The notes beneath the pieces were generated by a model, which was not told the origin of the DNA, did not search any database, and saw only the letters and a list, made by a program, of their open reading frames with translations. Shown one piece after another: positions 48,491 to 61,400 of a stretch of DNA of 64,000 nucleotides. Both the position numbers and the translations under genes were made by a program. Every line of letters begins with the position of its first letter. The stretch's first letter is position 1. Origin of the DNA: Smallanthus sonchifolius (Eukaryota > Streptophyta > Magnoliopsida > Asterales > Asteraceae); contig CM042029.1 in NCBI GenBank assembly GCA_023525975.1, forward strand, positions 89,200,849 to 89,264,848, read 5' to 3'.

Positions 48491-50496
48491 ATGCGTCCCG
48501 GTTATGATGTTGATGAAGTTCGTGGATGTTTTAATTTGACAAGATTCAATTAGAACATAACATGTGCCTTGGTGACATAGCCAGAATATGTATGGTGATT
48601 CAGGTAATGATGTGGCTAGTCATGAGCAAGTGGTTCAGTTAGACCAAGTTGGTCATGGTGCCTTGTATGATTCGGTCAAGCAGCAAGTCCTAAGAATGAA
48701 AAACTAATATACGCATAGGTCGGATCAAATGGTCTATTGTTGAAAGGGAGGCCAAATGTAGGATTGTAGAATACAAAGCCAATCCCTTATTAATAAAAAG
48801 AAAATCTTAAAGCCAACATATAAGATTAATGTGATGTGGGCCAAGCAACAATTTTAATAAATATATTTTTTGCATAGTTGGTTTTATAATTGAAAATCTT
48901 GTTGCAAAGTTTATGCTTTACAAAAAATTGAAGTCAAGCAATTATAGCTATTTAATGATGCTATTAGAAATTCTACATATTGTAATAACCTTTAATAATC
49001 ATAAAGAACAAGGATATGCATATAATATGATTTATGGTTGCTCTTGAAATACATAAGGACTCTATTGTTTTTTAGTGATATTAGTCTTATATGGATATTT
49101 TGTGTAATTTGATTTACTTAATAGCCAAATGAAAAGTTATAATGAAGCATCAAACAAGTTGTTAAATGTGTAATGCACACTTGTTTGATAATCTTATAAT
49201 TTCATGTACCAAAGACACTTTGTTGTATCAATAGGGTCTGGAGGCAGCGCCCTGTTAGCAGGGTCCTAGTGGGGTCTAAGGGGCAACTCGCCAACTCCCC
49301 TGGCTAGGGCTAAAAGTTAGTAATCCAGACTAACTTATTCATCTGGATTAGATTTATTCATCCATAGTAGTTTTGGCCATCCAGAGTAAACTAAAACAGT
49401 AGTTAATTTCCAAACGGTTGTCGGTTATGACGCTTTTCAACAAATAACCGTCATGACGAATCATTGCATCGTTTTACCCCCTATATAGAAGTTTTTCTTG
49501 TCAGTATCAAACACACAAATTTCCTAACAGATATTCATATATTCGTTCTTGAGTTTCTGATTTTTATCCGATTGAATATTCATGTATACTACAAAAATAA
49601 TTCAATCTAAAAGTGAACTTTCACGATTATCAGAGAATCCATGTCATCTCAAATACACAGAACACCCAAATTTCTACATTGCTCCAATATTTAAAAGTGA
49701 CGTGGTTGCGGCAAGTCGTGATACTTTATTGTGGCTATCGAAAGATTTAGGGACTTGAATGTCGTGGTATTCAAATGAAATTATAGGTGTAGCAAGTTGA
49801 ATTATATAGGGTCTAGGGTGCCCCATATTCAATTAAGCATAATGTTTAGCACGTAAGATGACTATACACATTTAATTACACTAATAAACATCAATGTTCC
49901 CATATAAATGCATCTAAAACACTAGAAGGGTCTTTGTCATTGTTTATTTAGATGTTACGTCCTATTTTACTGTAGCATTTTCTTTCAATGAACTATTTAG
50001 ACATAATTATTGACTAGAAAAACATGTCATCTACTTACATAATATAGCGGTGGTACATAACAGTTCCCTATACATAAGACCGTCGAGTCATAATACATAA
50101 ACATTTCCTTGCAAAGCTTTAACAAAACTTAACCATGCACTTTTAGAACCTAATAACATCCTAGTTTATTATATTATCATATAAGTAAAATTGTAAAAAT
50201 AAAAGATGAGGGCTATCATAATCTATTGTATAAGTAAGATAAAAAACAAAGATATTTTTGGTAAATTTTATGTGTGAAGCAAAGATATGGTAGGGGCTTG
50301 GATCCTCCATCTTGTAGAATAGAGTGGTCATGGCAATAGTTAGTACAAGTGCCAACAAAGACAAAACTTAAATTATTAGCTCTTAAAGTGCAACTTTTGG
50401 GGGTTCAAATATTACATGTGCTATTTATTTAAAATAAATAACTAGTTTTTTAAATAGATTCTTATTGTTTTAGTAAGGGTGAATATTACCTGATCA
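48491..50496. other. Intergenic with Copia-like LTR remnant
   Basis: Around 49230-49320 the DNA reads ggcagcgccctgttagcagg and tctaaggggcaactcgcc, the kind of GC-rich repeated phrase seen in some plant Copia LTR or leader regions; a ctatatagaag box follows at about 49480. No ends or TSD were found. The rest shows no gene. Confidence 0.35.
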
Positions 50497-50511
50497 GGAT
50501 CGACTTCATAT

Positions 50512-50722
50512 GTCTTCAAGGTTCTGCCTTAGTGGTCAGAGGGGTTTTTTCAAAGGGTTTTCCTTCTGTGAAGGTCATGTGTTCGAATCATGTAAGGTGC
50601 ACCTCATAAAAACTACGAACACCCTCTGCATATTCGAATTCCTTGGGGGTTGTATGGGTAGACTGATGTACGAGCCTCCCCTGGTGGAACATGTCAGTTG
50701 AGCTCACACCGTTCAAAAAAAA
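50512..50722 (+). mobile_element. tRNA-derived SINE, 211 bp
   Basis: The A box (ttagtggtcagagg, about 50530) and B box (gtgttcgaatc, about 50579) are correctly ordered, and the 3' end is an A-run. The flanks ggatcgacttcatat (50497-50511) and ggaccggcttcatat (50723-50737) match at 13 of 15 positions, a clear SINE-type TSD. Confidence 0.85.
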
Positions 50723-50737
50723 GGACCGGCTTCATAT

Positions 50738-51204
50738 ATTAGTTAAAACTTAAAACGAGAGAAGCAGTGTTGTTTTTAAAGATAAAATAAATAAATAAAT
50801 TAGATACTCCATTCAAGTGAAAATAATACTGTTTTTAAAGATTAAAAAAAATAAATTTATCATTCAAAACAATTAAAAATATAAATTTATCACTAATCTT
50901 ATTAGATGTCATCTGAAACATATTAATAGAGTAAATTTGTCACGAATATTTAAAAAAGCTCGTATTTTTCACTTAACCGATATAACATTTGCTTTTGTAG
51001 TCGAATATTGGTTTCTGAATATCCTAAAAGGAGAATATTGGTTTATGAATATCCTAGAAGGAGAGATTACATAAATTAAGTGAACATGCAACTCATAATC
51101 TCATATAATCTTTTCCTTATCACACAACATCGGGGATATTCATTAACCAGGGCCAATCATGAGGATTTAAGTGTCTCGGTCGAGCCGGAAAAAAAGGCTC
51201 ATAC
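50738..51204. other. Intergenic spacer
   Basis: AT-rich, with a diverged direct repeat (gaatattggttt(a/c)tgaatatcct twice, about 51003-51060). No gene is seen. Confidence 0.4.
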
Positions 51205-53227
51205 TGTAACGAACCAAAATCCGGGTTTCGTTTTTTTCAAATAAATAAATATTCTAATAAATATTATGGTGAAAATAATATTTTAGAAATAAGTTGAAAC
51301 AAGTGGGTTTCAAGCTAGTAATGAGATTATACTAGTTTTTAACTAGTTTTGGAATGAAATGGGTGAATTAGAAGTTGAGGGACTAAAGATGTAATATGGC
51401 AAATCTGCCATTTTGACTAAAAGAAGTCAAAATTCAGCTTTTCTCTCATTTTGGTGTGGGTCGTTCTTGAGCAAGAGAGAAAAGGAGAAATCGGATTTGA
51501 AGCCAAAATCGTGCATTTGAGCTTGAATTTGTGAAGGTGTTGGCTTGCACATCATCCTTCTAACATCAAGTAAGTGTAATCTTCCATTGATTTCACCTTT
51601 GAATGTGTTAGTTGGTGGGTTTTGTAGAAATTCAAAAATTATGAATGCATGTGGTTAATTGGTGTTAGATTGTTGATAATCTAGCTAAACTAAAGGTAAA
51701 GAGTGGTGATTAACATCCTAGAACCCTTTGATTTTGATTATGAGAAGTTAGGGTTTATATGGAGAAAATTGAGGGTGTTTGGATTATGATGATAGAATGT
51801 TGAATTAGTGATGATTAAGTGTTTATATGGTGTTAGACACTTGAATGAACACCAAATTAACCTAATGAAAGATATTGAATGAAAAAGTAGTGTCAAGGAG
51901 TTGGAAAGGAAACTCAAGTAGGAGAGTTTGGATTGAAAGAGGGTGTTTGGTTATGGGAATAACCCAAACGGGCCAGTTTGGATTGGAAATGGGAAATTGG
52001 GTTGTGAACCTAATTATAATGTGATTTTGATGTATGTTAGATTACTAAACTAGGTGTATATGTTTAGGTAATCAAATTGTGAACCGAGAAGGTGGTGCGA
52101 GATCTTCTAACTCAAAAGGTAAGTGCCTTTGCACTTACTTAGTTTTGATGATAATTGATGGTATATGTGTTATGTTGCATACTATGTTGTTGAAATGAAT
52201 GTGAATGAACTAGTATGTATAGATGAATGAATGTAGTTATAGTTGTAATACTATAATGAATATGTGTAAATGAATGAATGTAGTTATAGTTGTAATACTA
52301 TAATTGATATGTGTAAATGAGGTTATGATCTAAGTATCATAATGGAAATGAGGTTATGGTTTAAATACCATAATGGAAATGAGGTTATGATCTAAGTATC
52401 ATAAAGGAAATAAAGTTATGGTTTAAATACCATAATGGAAATAAGGTTATGGTCTAAGAACCATAATAAAAATGGGTATGAGGTTATGATCTACGTATCA
52501 TAATGGAAATAAGGTTATGGCCTATGTGTCATAATGGAAATGGAAAAAAGTGTAATCAAAATGTTGATTATGTTTGACAAAAGAAAAGAATGTATCTTGC
52601 TAGGTGAAATGCAAGTTATTTGTAGCCAAATGACAATTTAGGTATAAACGGGTCAAATGGGTGAATAGGTGAAAACAAGTTGTAATTACTTGTTTGATAT
52701 GTTTATCTTCATTACTAACGGTTGATACATGTGTTGTTATGTAGGAAAAGCTCTGATGTAGTCCGAGTCAAGTCCAATTGGCGAAAAGAGGATTCTCGTA
52801 TGCGTAATTAGTGGTTTTTGGGGTTCGATAGAAAATCCTTGAAAGGTTGTAAATTGGTACATGAATTCATGTTTTTGGGTGTGCGTAAATGATGTTTGAA
52901 TGTTGGTCAAATACCCAAGTGTTGGGAATTTTTGGTGTCATGCTGACTTGGTGAAAAATGTAAAAATTTGGCTAAGTGTTGGAACTGGGAGAAAAAGTAA
53001 ACTTTCTGTTTACTAAAGGTATTCGCGCCACGCGAAGAATGGGTGAAGGTTCTTCGCGCCACGCGAAGAACCATTCTCCCGGACTTGGTCTTTCAGGACT
53101 CCCTCGCGCCACGCGAAAGGATGTCGCATGTTGTTCGCGACACGCGAAGGGTAAAAAAAATCTTGGGATAAATGTTTCCACGCGTTTAAATGTTTTATTA
53201 ATTGGTGTTCCAATTAAGGGTGTTACA
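51205..53227. mobile_element. Solo LTR, 2.02 kb
   Basis: It begins TGTAACGAACC, ends GGTGTTACA and is flanked by a perfect 5-bp TSD, catac (51200-51204 and 53228-53232). Inside are seven units of about 31 bp built on aggttatgatctaagtatca (about 52320-52550) and four palindromic TTCGCGCCACGCGAAG-type words (about 53022-53150). Probably Ty3/Gypsy. No internal region or second LTR remains. Confidence 0.87.
52320..52551. repeat. 31-bp minisatellite with internal palindromes
   Basis: Seven successive units begin a(g/a)gttatg and end (c/t)ataa(t/a)ggaaat(g/a); each unit can form a small hairpin because ttatgat and atcataa (or ttatggt and accataa) are complementary. Paired changes (gat with atc, ggt with acc) keep the pairing in most units. 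Confidence 0.8.
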
Positions 53228-53232
53228 CATAC

Positions 53233-54389
53233 GAATAAAGTATATAAACTAAATTTTTTAAGGGCCCAACCATTACATATTTTGAATCTTGTGCTAGCAT
53301 AAAAAGTTTTCTCATTTTGGATCTTGTGTCGAAGATAAGGGCTTGTCTCTTAACTTTGTCATTAATCCTCTCTCATACAAATATGAAATATCAAGCGCTT
53401 CTCTCTTAACTTTGTCAAAAGAAAATTCATGAAGAATTTTAGTTCTCGCTCTAAACCTCTTCAATTTCATATATATCCAACAAAATCTTTAAATATCATA
53501 TTATACCATTTTATAATAATTAAAAAAAATCATATATACCTATTTTAATTTACTTCATTAAAAATAGTTCATAATATCACATTTCACTATTAATTTTCTC
53601 TAAAACTTTAATAATTTCAAACATACCCAACCAAGCTTAAAAAATCAATGATTAAAATGCCTTGTTATTTCCCATTTTAATTTAATAAATTTTTGCAGAG
53701 TTTCCTATAAATAAAACTGTTCCCAAAGGCATAAACACTTTATTTGTTTTTATAAAGAGCATCTTTTGACTATATATATGTATGCAAATATTAGGGACGA
53801 GCTATATCATCTCTCACGGTACATAATGCTTCAGTTGTTATATCCGTAAGACAGACGTGTTCTTTTAAAGAAGATATAAAATTTATTTTAAAAAACTCAT
53901 GTTAACATTAAATTGTAACCGGCATTATATTTTATTTTGTATTAAAATTATATTATTATTATGAACGGTACACTCCTGCACATACCATATAGATATTTGT
54001 GAATTCTTACTCAATCAGAAGTTGACTCCTACTTTGATATAATAAGTGTGGTTATATGAATATTACATTCGGATGAATAAAAATATGTAAAATAACAAGC
54101 AAAAGAAAAGGACCTTACTAAGAGGACCAATGTACTCTTACCAAAGAACCGGCAAGAACACCACATGTCTCGATCCAAGTTTCTTTAAGTATTTTCATGT
54201 GTCAATCTCACAAAATCTTTGCTATCATTTTTACTGTAAAAAGTAAAGTCAATATACAATGTCAAATCTAGGAATAGTAGATGGAGTTATTAAAGATTAA
54301 CAAGTAGAAACATAATTGTGTTGCACTACGCGGGCGTAGCGGCGTCTCGGTTCTGAACAACGTAGATAAAAATAAGTGTGTTGTAATTG
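53233..54389. other. Intergenic, nothing recognised
   Basis: AT-rich sequence with no recognised coding region or element ends. Confidence 0.45.
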
Positions 54390-54860
54390 TATATTTGGAA
54401 CTTAAAAAAATATAATATTTTAAAATTTATAGCTCAAAATTGAGTCTAAAGATTTATATTATTAAGAAAAAATAACTATTCTTTTTTAAATAAGAAAAAA
54501 AAGTTTAATTATGAAGCCAGTAAAGGGACTTGTGACGTCAATGAACTAGAAACAAGGGGGTCTGGGATTTGAACCCGCGTTGTGCGTGTGAAGGGGCAAC
54601 TCTTTGACCACTTGCTTCGATCCATTGTTTGTTAATTCTTACTACGTTACATTTTGAACTTAAAATAAACATAATATTTTAAAAGTTATATCTCAAAATT
54701 AAGTATAAAGATTAAATTATTAAGAAAAAATATATTTTAATAAAAAAATAATAAATAGTAAATATGACGTCAACAAAGGGGCATGCTGATGTCAGCAAAT
54801 CGGAAACAAGGGTGTCTGGGATTCAAACCTGAATTGCGCGGGTGAAGGGGCAGCGACCAA
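54390..54860 (-). repeat. Two diverged copies of a SINE-like block
   Basis: Copy 1 (about 54390-54605) and copy 2 (about 54655-54850) share the order: A-rich tract, tatctcaaaatt, ttaagaaaaaata, tgacgtcaa, aacaaggg(g/t)gtctggga. On the minus strand each has a B-box-like ggttcaaatcc or ggtttgaatcc, and copy 1 also an A-box-like tggtcaaagagtt. They may be a tRNA-related SINE and its duplication; no TSD could be set. Confidence 0.5.
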
Positions 54861-55210
54861 TTCAAGGTGAAAATGGGTTTGCTCTCTCGGCAAAACTGGA
54901 ATAAAGTTGAACCAAAAGATCCAAATTCAAGATAAATTCATGAGGAAGTGGTATTTCTTTAGGATCTACTCCAATGTTTAAAAATTGATTAATGGGTAAA
55001 GATACATGTACTTGATGTCCCGCCTAAAAGAGAGACCGAAGTTTTAACTACTTGCTCATGTCAACTGTTTATGAATTCTTCCATTATTGTCCGTATCTAA
55101 AACAAAAACACGTTGGAAATAAAAAATAAAACAAATCAACGTTGCTCCAGATTGTATCACATTCTTCCTCTCTTGCACCTGATGTGCAGACCACTAATAG
55201 GAAGACACAT

Positions 55211-55374
55211 GGCCGGTATTGTTCATACCGACCACGATCTTTTGTACATATAAAAGGTAAAAAAAATACATTATTACTTTAAAGTTTCATTGGCCGGTAT
55301 TGTTCATACCGAACACGATCTTTTGTACATATAAAAGGTAAAAAAAATACATTTAATACTTTAAAGTTTCATTA
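55211..55374. repeat. 81-bp tandem duplication
   Basis: The block starting ggccggtattgttcataccg at 55211 is repeated at 55292 with very few differences (accacgatct versus aacacgatct, and two extra bases late in copy 2). The near identity means it is recent. Confidence 0.9.
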
Positions 55375-55389
55375 GGTTTATATAAATTT

Positions 55390-55773
55390 GAGTCAAGTAC
55401 ACAGATAGTCTCTTTGGTTTGTGAAAACTATCAGCTTGGAGTACTAATTAAGGGTTTCAAATTGCAAGTGTGAATATTATGCATCGGTTTTGTAATATTA
55501 TTAGGTATTAAGACTACCAGATGTTAAAGTTTCTGTTAAGTTAAAAGGGCATTTCGGTCTTTTCATATTTAAAGGACTAATTAGAAACAATCCCTCACCT
55601 AAGTTACATAATTAGTCATTTAAATATGAAAAGACTGAAATGCCCTTTATCTTAACAGAAACTTTAATGTTTGTTAGTCTTAATACCTAATATTGTTATA
55701 AAATTGAAACATAACTTAAAACCCTTGATATCCAAACCTGTAAATTTTCACAACCGATAAGCGTAATTAACTC
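55390..55773. mobile_element. Mutator-like foldback MITE
   Basis: The entire 384 bp is an imperfect foldback, from gagtcaagtacacagatag at the left to the reverse complement of gagttaattacgcttatc at the right. The inner arms are best conserved (attaggtattaagacta, aaagtttctgttaag). It is flanked by a perfect 9-bp TSD, tataaattt (55381-55389 and 55774-55782). The end sequence is related to that of the 25.7-27.1 kb Mutator-like element. Confidence 0.88.
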
Positions 55774-55782
55774 TATAAATTT

Positions 55783-56878
55783 GGAAAGGCTTTTTGTATT
55801 TTTATATAAAAATATGAGCATCAAGTACCAAAAAAACACCCTTATTCAAAGTTGATGTTATATACATATACATAATAAAGATATATTATTGGATAATAGT
55901 GGGGTCAAAATTGCTCTTATAATTTTGTGTAGCGGCAAATATGAGACTTTTCGAAGGTTAATTGGTCCTGTGTTTTAAATTTTATATATTTGTATTTTTA
56001 ATAAATTTTGTTATTTATCCATGATTAAACTATGCTTTATATTACACATCATTTTACAAACTAGTAAAACTAAACTAAGTACTTGGTAAGAAAAATCAGT
56101 TTTTAAGTTACACTAAAACTATAAAAATTTGTCAAGTTTACAATAAGACAATAATATATAATATTAATAATTGATTACAATGCTTGGCAAACGAGTAAAT
56201 TATATTCTTTGTATAAAGTGGTAGTTTAATTTTTTAATTTAAGTTATTATTATTTTCTTGTTATAAAGATAAATATGATATAAAAAACAAATATATATAT
56301 CATTATTCAATGTTATATTATTTAAAGATAAAAGTACCTGTAGCCTGTAGGATGGATCAAGTTTGGATGTGTTTTCCACGTGATAAGTCTATGGTGTGGG
56401 CCGATGCCTGATCTTCCCAAGTTCCAACCGTAAAAAAGAAAGAAACTTATCCTTTTTTTTCTCTCTCAGTGTTAAAAGTTATTTATATGAAAAAATATAT
56501 ATTTTTTCTACATCATGTGTTAATAATTTTGATTACCATGACTTGAAAATATTTTTTTATGAAGAAAAAAAAAGTTTCTAAAAAGGTTATATGTGATGTA
56601 TCCAACTCTGATACAATGGTGTATCTAACATGTTTATTACAAACTTACACTACGTCTAACATTACAAAGGTGCTTCCAAGTTGTGACATATGAATAAAAT
56701 GAGTGATTATAATGGTGTGTTCAATCTACTATAAAGGTGCGCCTAAAACCACTTGTAATTTAAATTACGTATCTACCACCGCCCTAAATACACGCGTCTC
56801 ATCTTGGATTTCTTGTACGCTAAAAACTATTTGTACAATATTCATCCCCTGTATATACGTATCTTATATATTAACTTA
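55783..56878. other. AT-rich intergenic DNA
   Basis: No gene or element end was seen. Confidence 0.45.
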
Positions 56879-57111
56879 CTAGATAAAAAACCGTGTATAA
56901 CACTAGTTAAATAAAGAAAATACTTATTAGTTAGTAATAAGCGAAAATAATAAAAGAAATAATTAAGAAAGAAACTGTTAAATAGTTAAGAAAAATTATT
57001 AAATAGTTGATTAAAGGAAATATTAAATAGTTGAGAAAAAATAATTTAAAAAAAGAATCTTGAACTCAGTGAACTATGACATGTGACACAACCAGTTATT
57101 TATTATATAGA
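56879..57111 (-). mobile_element. Helitron-like element (reverse orientation)
   Basis: Read on the minus strand it starts TCTATATAATAAATAACTGG with a TGTCACATGTCA block and ends with gtgttatacacgg, a hairpin a few bases before CTAG-T. Together with the TC start this is the Helitron layout also seen at 37.7-39.5 kb and 45.06-45.27 kb. No TSD, as expected. Confidence 0.6.
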
Positions 57112-58410
57112 TTTAAAATGTTTACGGTTCAGACTCTCACAATTGGACCGAGACCGTTTATTTGCAAAATAGTGAACCAAAGACCGAACCGGTTTTTAAC
57201 CTTACGGTTCCGGTGGTCTAGACCGGTTTTGGTTGGTTTTTCTCTCGGTAGGACTAGACCAAGACCCAGAATTACTGAGATCTTTTATGGGCTGAAATCA
57301 TAAGTTGTTCTGCCAATCTTTTATGGGCGGTCCATTATGCTTTTCAAGTTTGTTGCTCTCTCAAGTACTTTAGCATCATATACTTGCCTAAACCTAAAGG
57401 GATGTGAACTTCTAAACCGAACCGAAACCTTCCCGAACGAAACGTAACCCGTATACAACTGCCCAATGTGATTTTGTACCGTTGTACAACCTAAATTATA
57501 AACACGACAACTGCCCAATGTGATTTTCAAGCAAACCCATGTTAACATTTAGAGACCAAGGAACAAGAAGTATGCGTATTCATAAATTGCACAAGTTTTG
57601 TTAAACTAAATTAACATCAGTTCCACATCTCAAATAAAACTGATATAAAATACCCAAATGGTTTGTTAAAAGTAAATCAAAAGCATAATCTATTAAAAAA
57701 AAGTGATGCTAAAGAGCCACCATCTTTAAAAGTATACACCAGAAACCAACATGTCTGTCACAACATACAGACTGTATAATTTAACTAAAAAATGTTATAC
57801 GGGTCGTATGAGTTTGTCAATGGTCACATTAGTCATTTTAATGTTGGTCAGAGTCAGACACATCGTTTGGGCTGTAAGATTTGACGAACACTACTTCATA
57901 CAGGCCATATAAAAAGTAAAAACATCATACGAGCAGTATGACCATTTTCGTCATATCATACGATACGAGTCGTATGACCACTGGTGTATGTATAGTGTCA
58001 GTTGTGTTGTTTTAGAAGTCTAATAAAAAACAAAACGAAACACGATATTCGCAACACATACGGGGCCCACAATGCTTGATCTCTCTACAATTACACAATG
58101 GAACGAAGTGTATGCTTATTTCCTGAAGAAATATCTTGATTTTCTTACAAGTAACATGTTACAAACAAATCTAACAGATGAAACATATATCATTGACAAC
58201 ACGCGACAATAATCAAGTATACTAGGTTTATATTATCTTTACTTTCGTACATTTTCTTCTCGTTCTAACTTAACTATTACTTCAACAAAAAGATTAAAAA
58301 CCGAACAAGGAAGGAGAAAGCTTGTGCATTGATGCATACAAGAACTTTCTGATGAATAACTTACAGAACATAAAAAGATTAAATCTAAAGAAAATGTATT
58401 AGTGGGAAGA
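57112..58410. other. Intergenic region beyond the methyltransferase gene
   Basis: The start (57120-57250) has repeated accggtt/aaccggt words. At 57795-57985 several catacga(c/g)tcgtatg-like palindromic words occur. The last 200 or so bases would hold the 3' UTR of the methyltransferase gene (minus strand). Confidence 0.45.
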
Positions 58411-61400
58411 TTAAGGTAATGTCCAAAAAGTTTTTGTGGCAACTAAGATTCGGTCCCTTCCTTGAGATTCGGGTTCCTTATCATGTATGGTAGATTTCCA
58501 TCTTAAGGAACTAGAAATTCGGTGTATTTTTGCTATAAATTCAGGGGAATCACGTACCAAAACGGTTCCTTCGGGTCGTAATAATCGATCCATTTCCACC
58601 ATTACATCCACAATATTACATCTGCAACAAAAACAAGAAACAATTTCAATTTTTCATTCAGTTTTATAAGTTAAGGCTTCCAACATTAAGATATGATAAT
58701 GTTTTAGTTACAATGTCATAAGTTGTAGTTAACAACAGTAAATTACTAAATTACCTGTTTTTGCCTGTAACTCGGTCCTTAATGAGGGATTCAATTGCAA
58801 CCACATGAATGAAGTCGTAAGTTCGAGGGTAACTTGAGAACGGTTCACACCTAAGGATATCACAAGAAAATGATATAAAGTTATCTAAAGATTAAAAAAA
58901 ATGAATCCAATAGTTTTTAAATATAAAACAACGAACAATAAATTACCAATCATGATAAACGCCAATAAGCCCTCTATCATAAATGACACCTAAAGTTGAA
59001 GGTTTGCGGTCTGCAACAACATTCATCACCCACAATGGATCGGATGTTAACGCAGCAGCAAAACCGCCAAAAAAGGCATTCATATCCATCACATTTCTTA
59101 CTGCAGGAGTCCCCAACTTCAAATTTAATGAATTTTTATAATAAAAGATCCTTCTTTCCCAACGGTGTGTGTCGGCTTCAAACACATCGTTGCCATTTTT
59201 AATCAACGTGGCACGTGACGGAGCTTGTTTAAGTCTTTGTGGCCATTTTGGAATTGCACCAACAGCAATTTCTCCTTTGATTGCAGATGTCTGACTCACA
59301 CATTTTTTCAGTTTCACATACCTGCATCATTAACAATATACTGTTCAAGCTTCAAATAAACGAATAATAAAGGGTCCATCCGGATTGTGTTTTTATCTCA
59401 AACGGGTCAAATGGGCCAACAGGTCAAACGGGCTGCAAACCGCCCGAAATATTTAGATTATAACTGTAACACTATTGTTTTTGTAATCAAATTAATTATT
59501 TACATTTTTTTTTAAAGAATGACAAAAACTTGTTTGTAGGTTGATATTGTTGGGCTAATTGGTGTGGAGGCCCGATCAAGGGAGGGTGGCCGGCCCTAGC
59601 CTTGGGTTGGCCCACACGTCTTTATTTAGCCGGCCCTAGTTATCTCTATGTGGGCTTGGGCCTAACTTGGGGATCATGTTTCCTAACCCTAGATTAGTCT
59701 CTATATATTGATATCATTGTACTTGTAATTCTTTGAGCACCTAAATATAAACCCTAGTTGCAAAGTGGACGTAGGTCAGTTTAGACCGAACCACTATAAA
59801 TCTCGTGTTCCTGTTTTCCCCGCATTCGTGTTTGCGTGTGTGTGTTCGTGTGTGATCGTCTTTAATCCTAACAAGTGGTATCAGAGCTTTGGCTCGAGAT
59901 CAGATCACACGAACCGTTACTGTTTGCCGCCGCCAGATTAGGGTTCCGCCGCTACAGTAGCACTGTCGCAACAGTACCCCGCCGTGAACAGTACCGCGCG
60001 CCGCTACAGTGTTCCCGGCTGTGAACAGTATTTTCAGCCGTGAACAGTACCGCGCCGCCGCTACAGTGTTTCCCGGCTGTGAACAGTATTTTCAGCCGTG
60101 AACAGTGCCGCGCCGTCGCTACAGTGTTTCCCGGTTGTGAACAGTATTTTCAGTCGTTAACAGTACCGCCGCCGCTACAGTGCCTCTGGAACAGTACCGT
60201 CGCTACAGTACCCCTGCTGAGTTTGACCAGAAAAGTCAACAGCGTACTGAGTTTGACCAGAAAAGTCAACAGTCTGCTGAGTTTGACCAGAAAAAGTCAA
60301 CAGCTGCTGTTTTCTGTCCAGTTTTCGCTGCTGCGATTTTTGGGCAGTCTGCACGTTCTACGAGGTCAGTTTTTCGGGTTGCTCTTTCAGTTCGTTGCAG
60401 TTCGCAATGGCAGATAACGAGAAAACGAAGATAGAGAAGTTTGATGGGAATAAGTTTGGTTGGTGGAAGATGCAGATTGAGGCACTACTTTGTCAGAAAG
60501 ACTTAGATGCAGTGCTTGAGGGTGAGAAGCCAGAAGGTATGTCACAAGCAGATTGGATGAAGATGGATAAGAAAACCAGAGCAGTGATAACGCTTTCTCT
60601 GTCAGAGAATGTTGCCTATAACATCCAGAAGGAGACCTCAGCTAAAGGTATGATGGAAGCATTATCTAACATGTATGAGAAGCCATCCGCAGCAAATAAG
60701 GTTTATCTTATTCGAGAGCTTGTGAATACTAGGATGAAGGAGGGTGACTCGGTAGCAAATCACATCAATAACCTAAATTCGATATTGTCTCGCTTAGTGT
60801 CTGTCGATATTAAGTTTGATGATGAGGTCCAAGCCTTACTGTTATTATCCTCATTGCCTGAAAGTTGGTCCGGAACCGTAACTGCTGTTACTAGCACTTC
60901 GAAATCGAGTAAGTTTACGTTTGAGAAGATGCGGGATCTTATTCTGGGAGAGGATGCTCGACGTCGTGGTTCAGGTGAGTCTTCAAGTTCTTTGTTGAGT
61001 ACAGAGGCCAGGGGAAGAAAGAATCAGCGGGAAAGTCGTCAGAGCAAGAGGAGGAGTGTGTCTAAGGCTCGGAAGGATGTGGTATGTTGGAATTGTAATG
61101 AAGTAGGACACTTTAGGAATCAGTGTTCGAAACAGAAGAAAGAAATAAACTCTGCAGGAGACTACAATGATGATGATGATGCGTTAGTTTGTAGTGTGGA
61201 GAGCAGTGTGGATTCCTGGGTCATGGATTCTGGTGCTTCATTTCACGCTACCCACAGCAGTGAAGCACTGCAGAATTTGAAAGAAGGTGACTTTGGAAAG
61301 GTAAAACTGGCGAATGATGAGGTACTTGATGTTACGGGCATGGGTGACATTGTTTTGAAGACTTCAGTCGGTTCGTGGACTTTAAGAGATGTCAGGGTTA

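Noticed and set aside
52976..53302. Open frames near the end of a solo LTR
   Set aside because: They arise from repeated palindromic GCGCCACGCGAAG words inside an LTR whose ends and TSD are defined.
60040..60417. Open frames in the Copia leader
   Set aside because: They run through minisatellite units and have no domain; the real frame starts at 60407.
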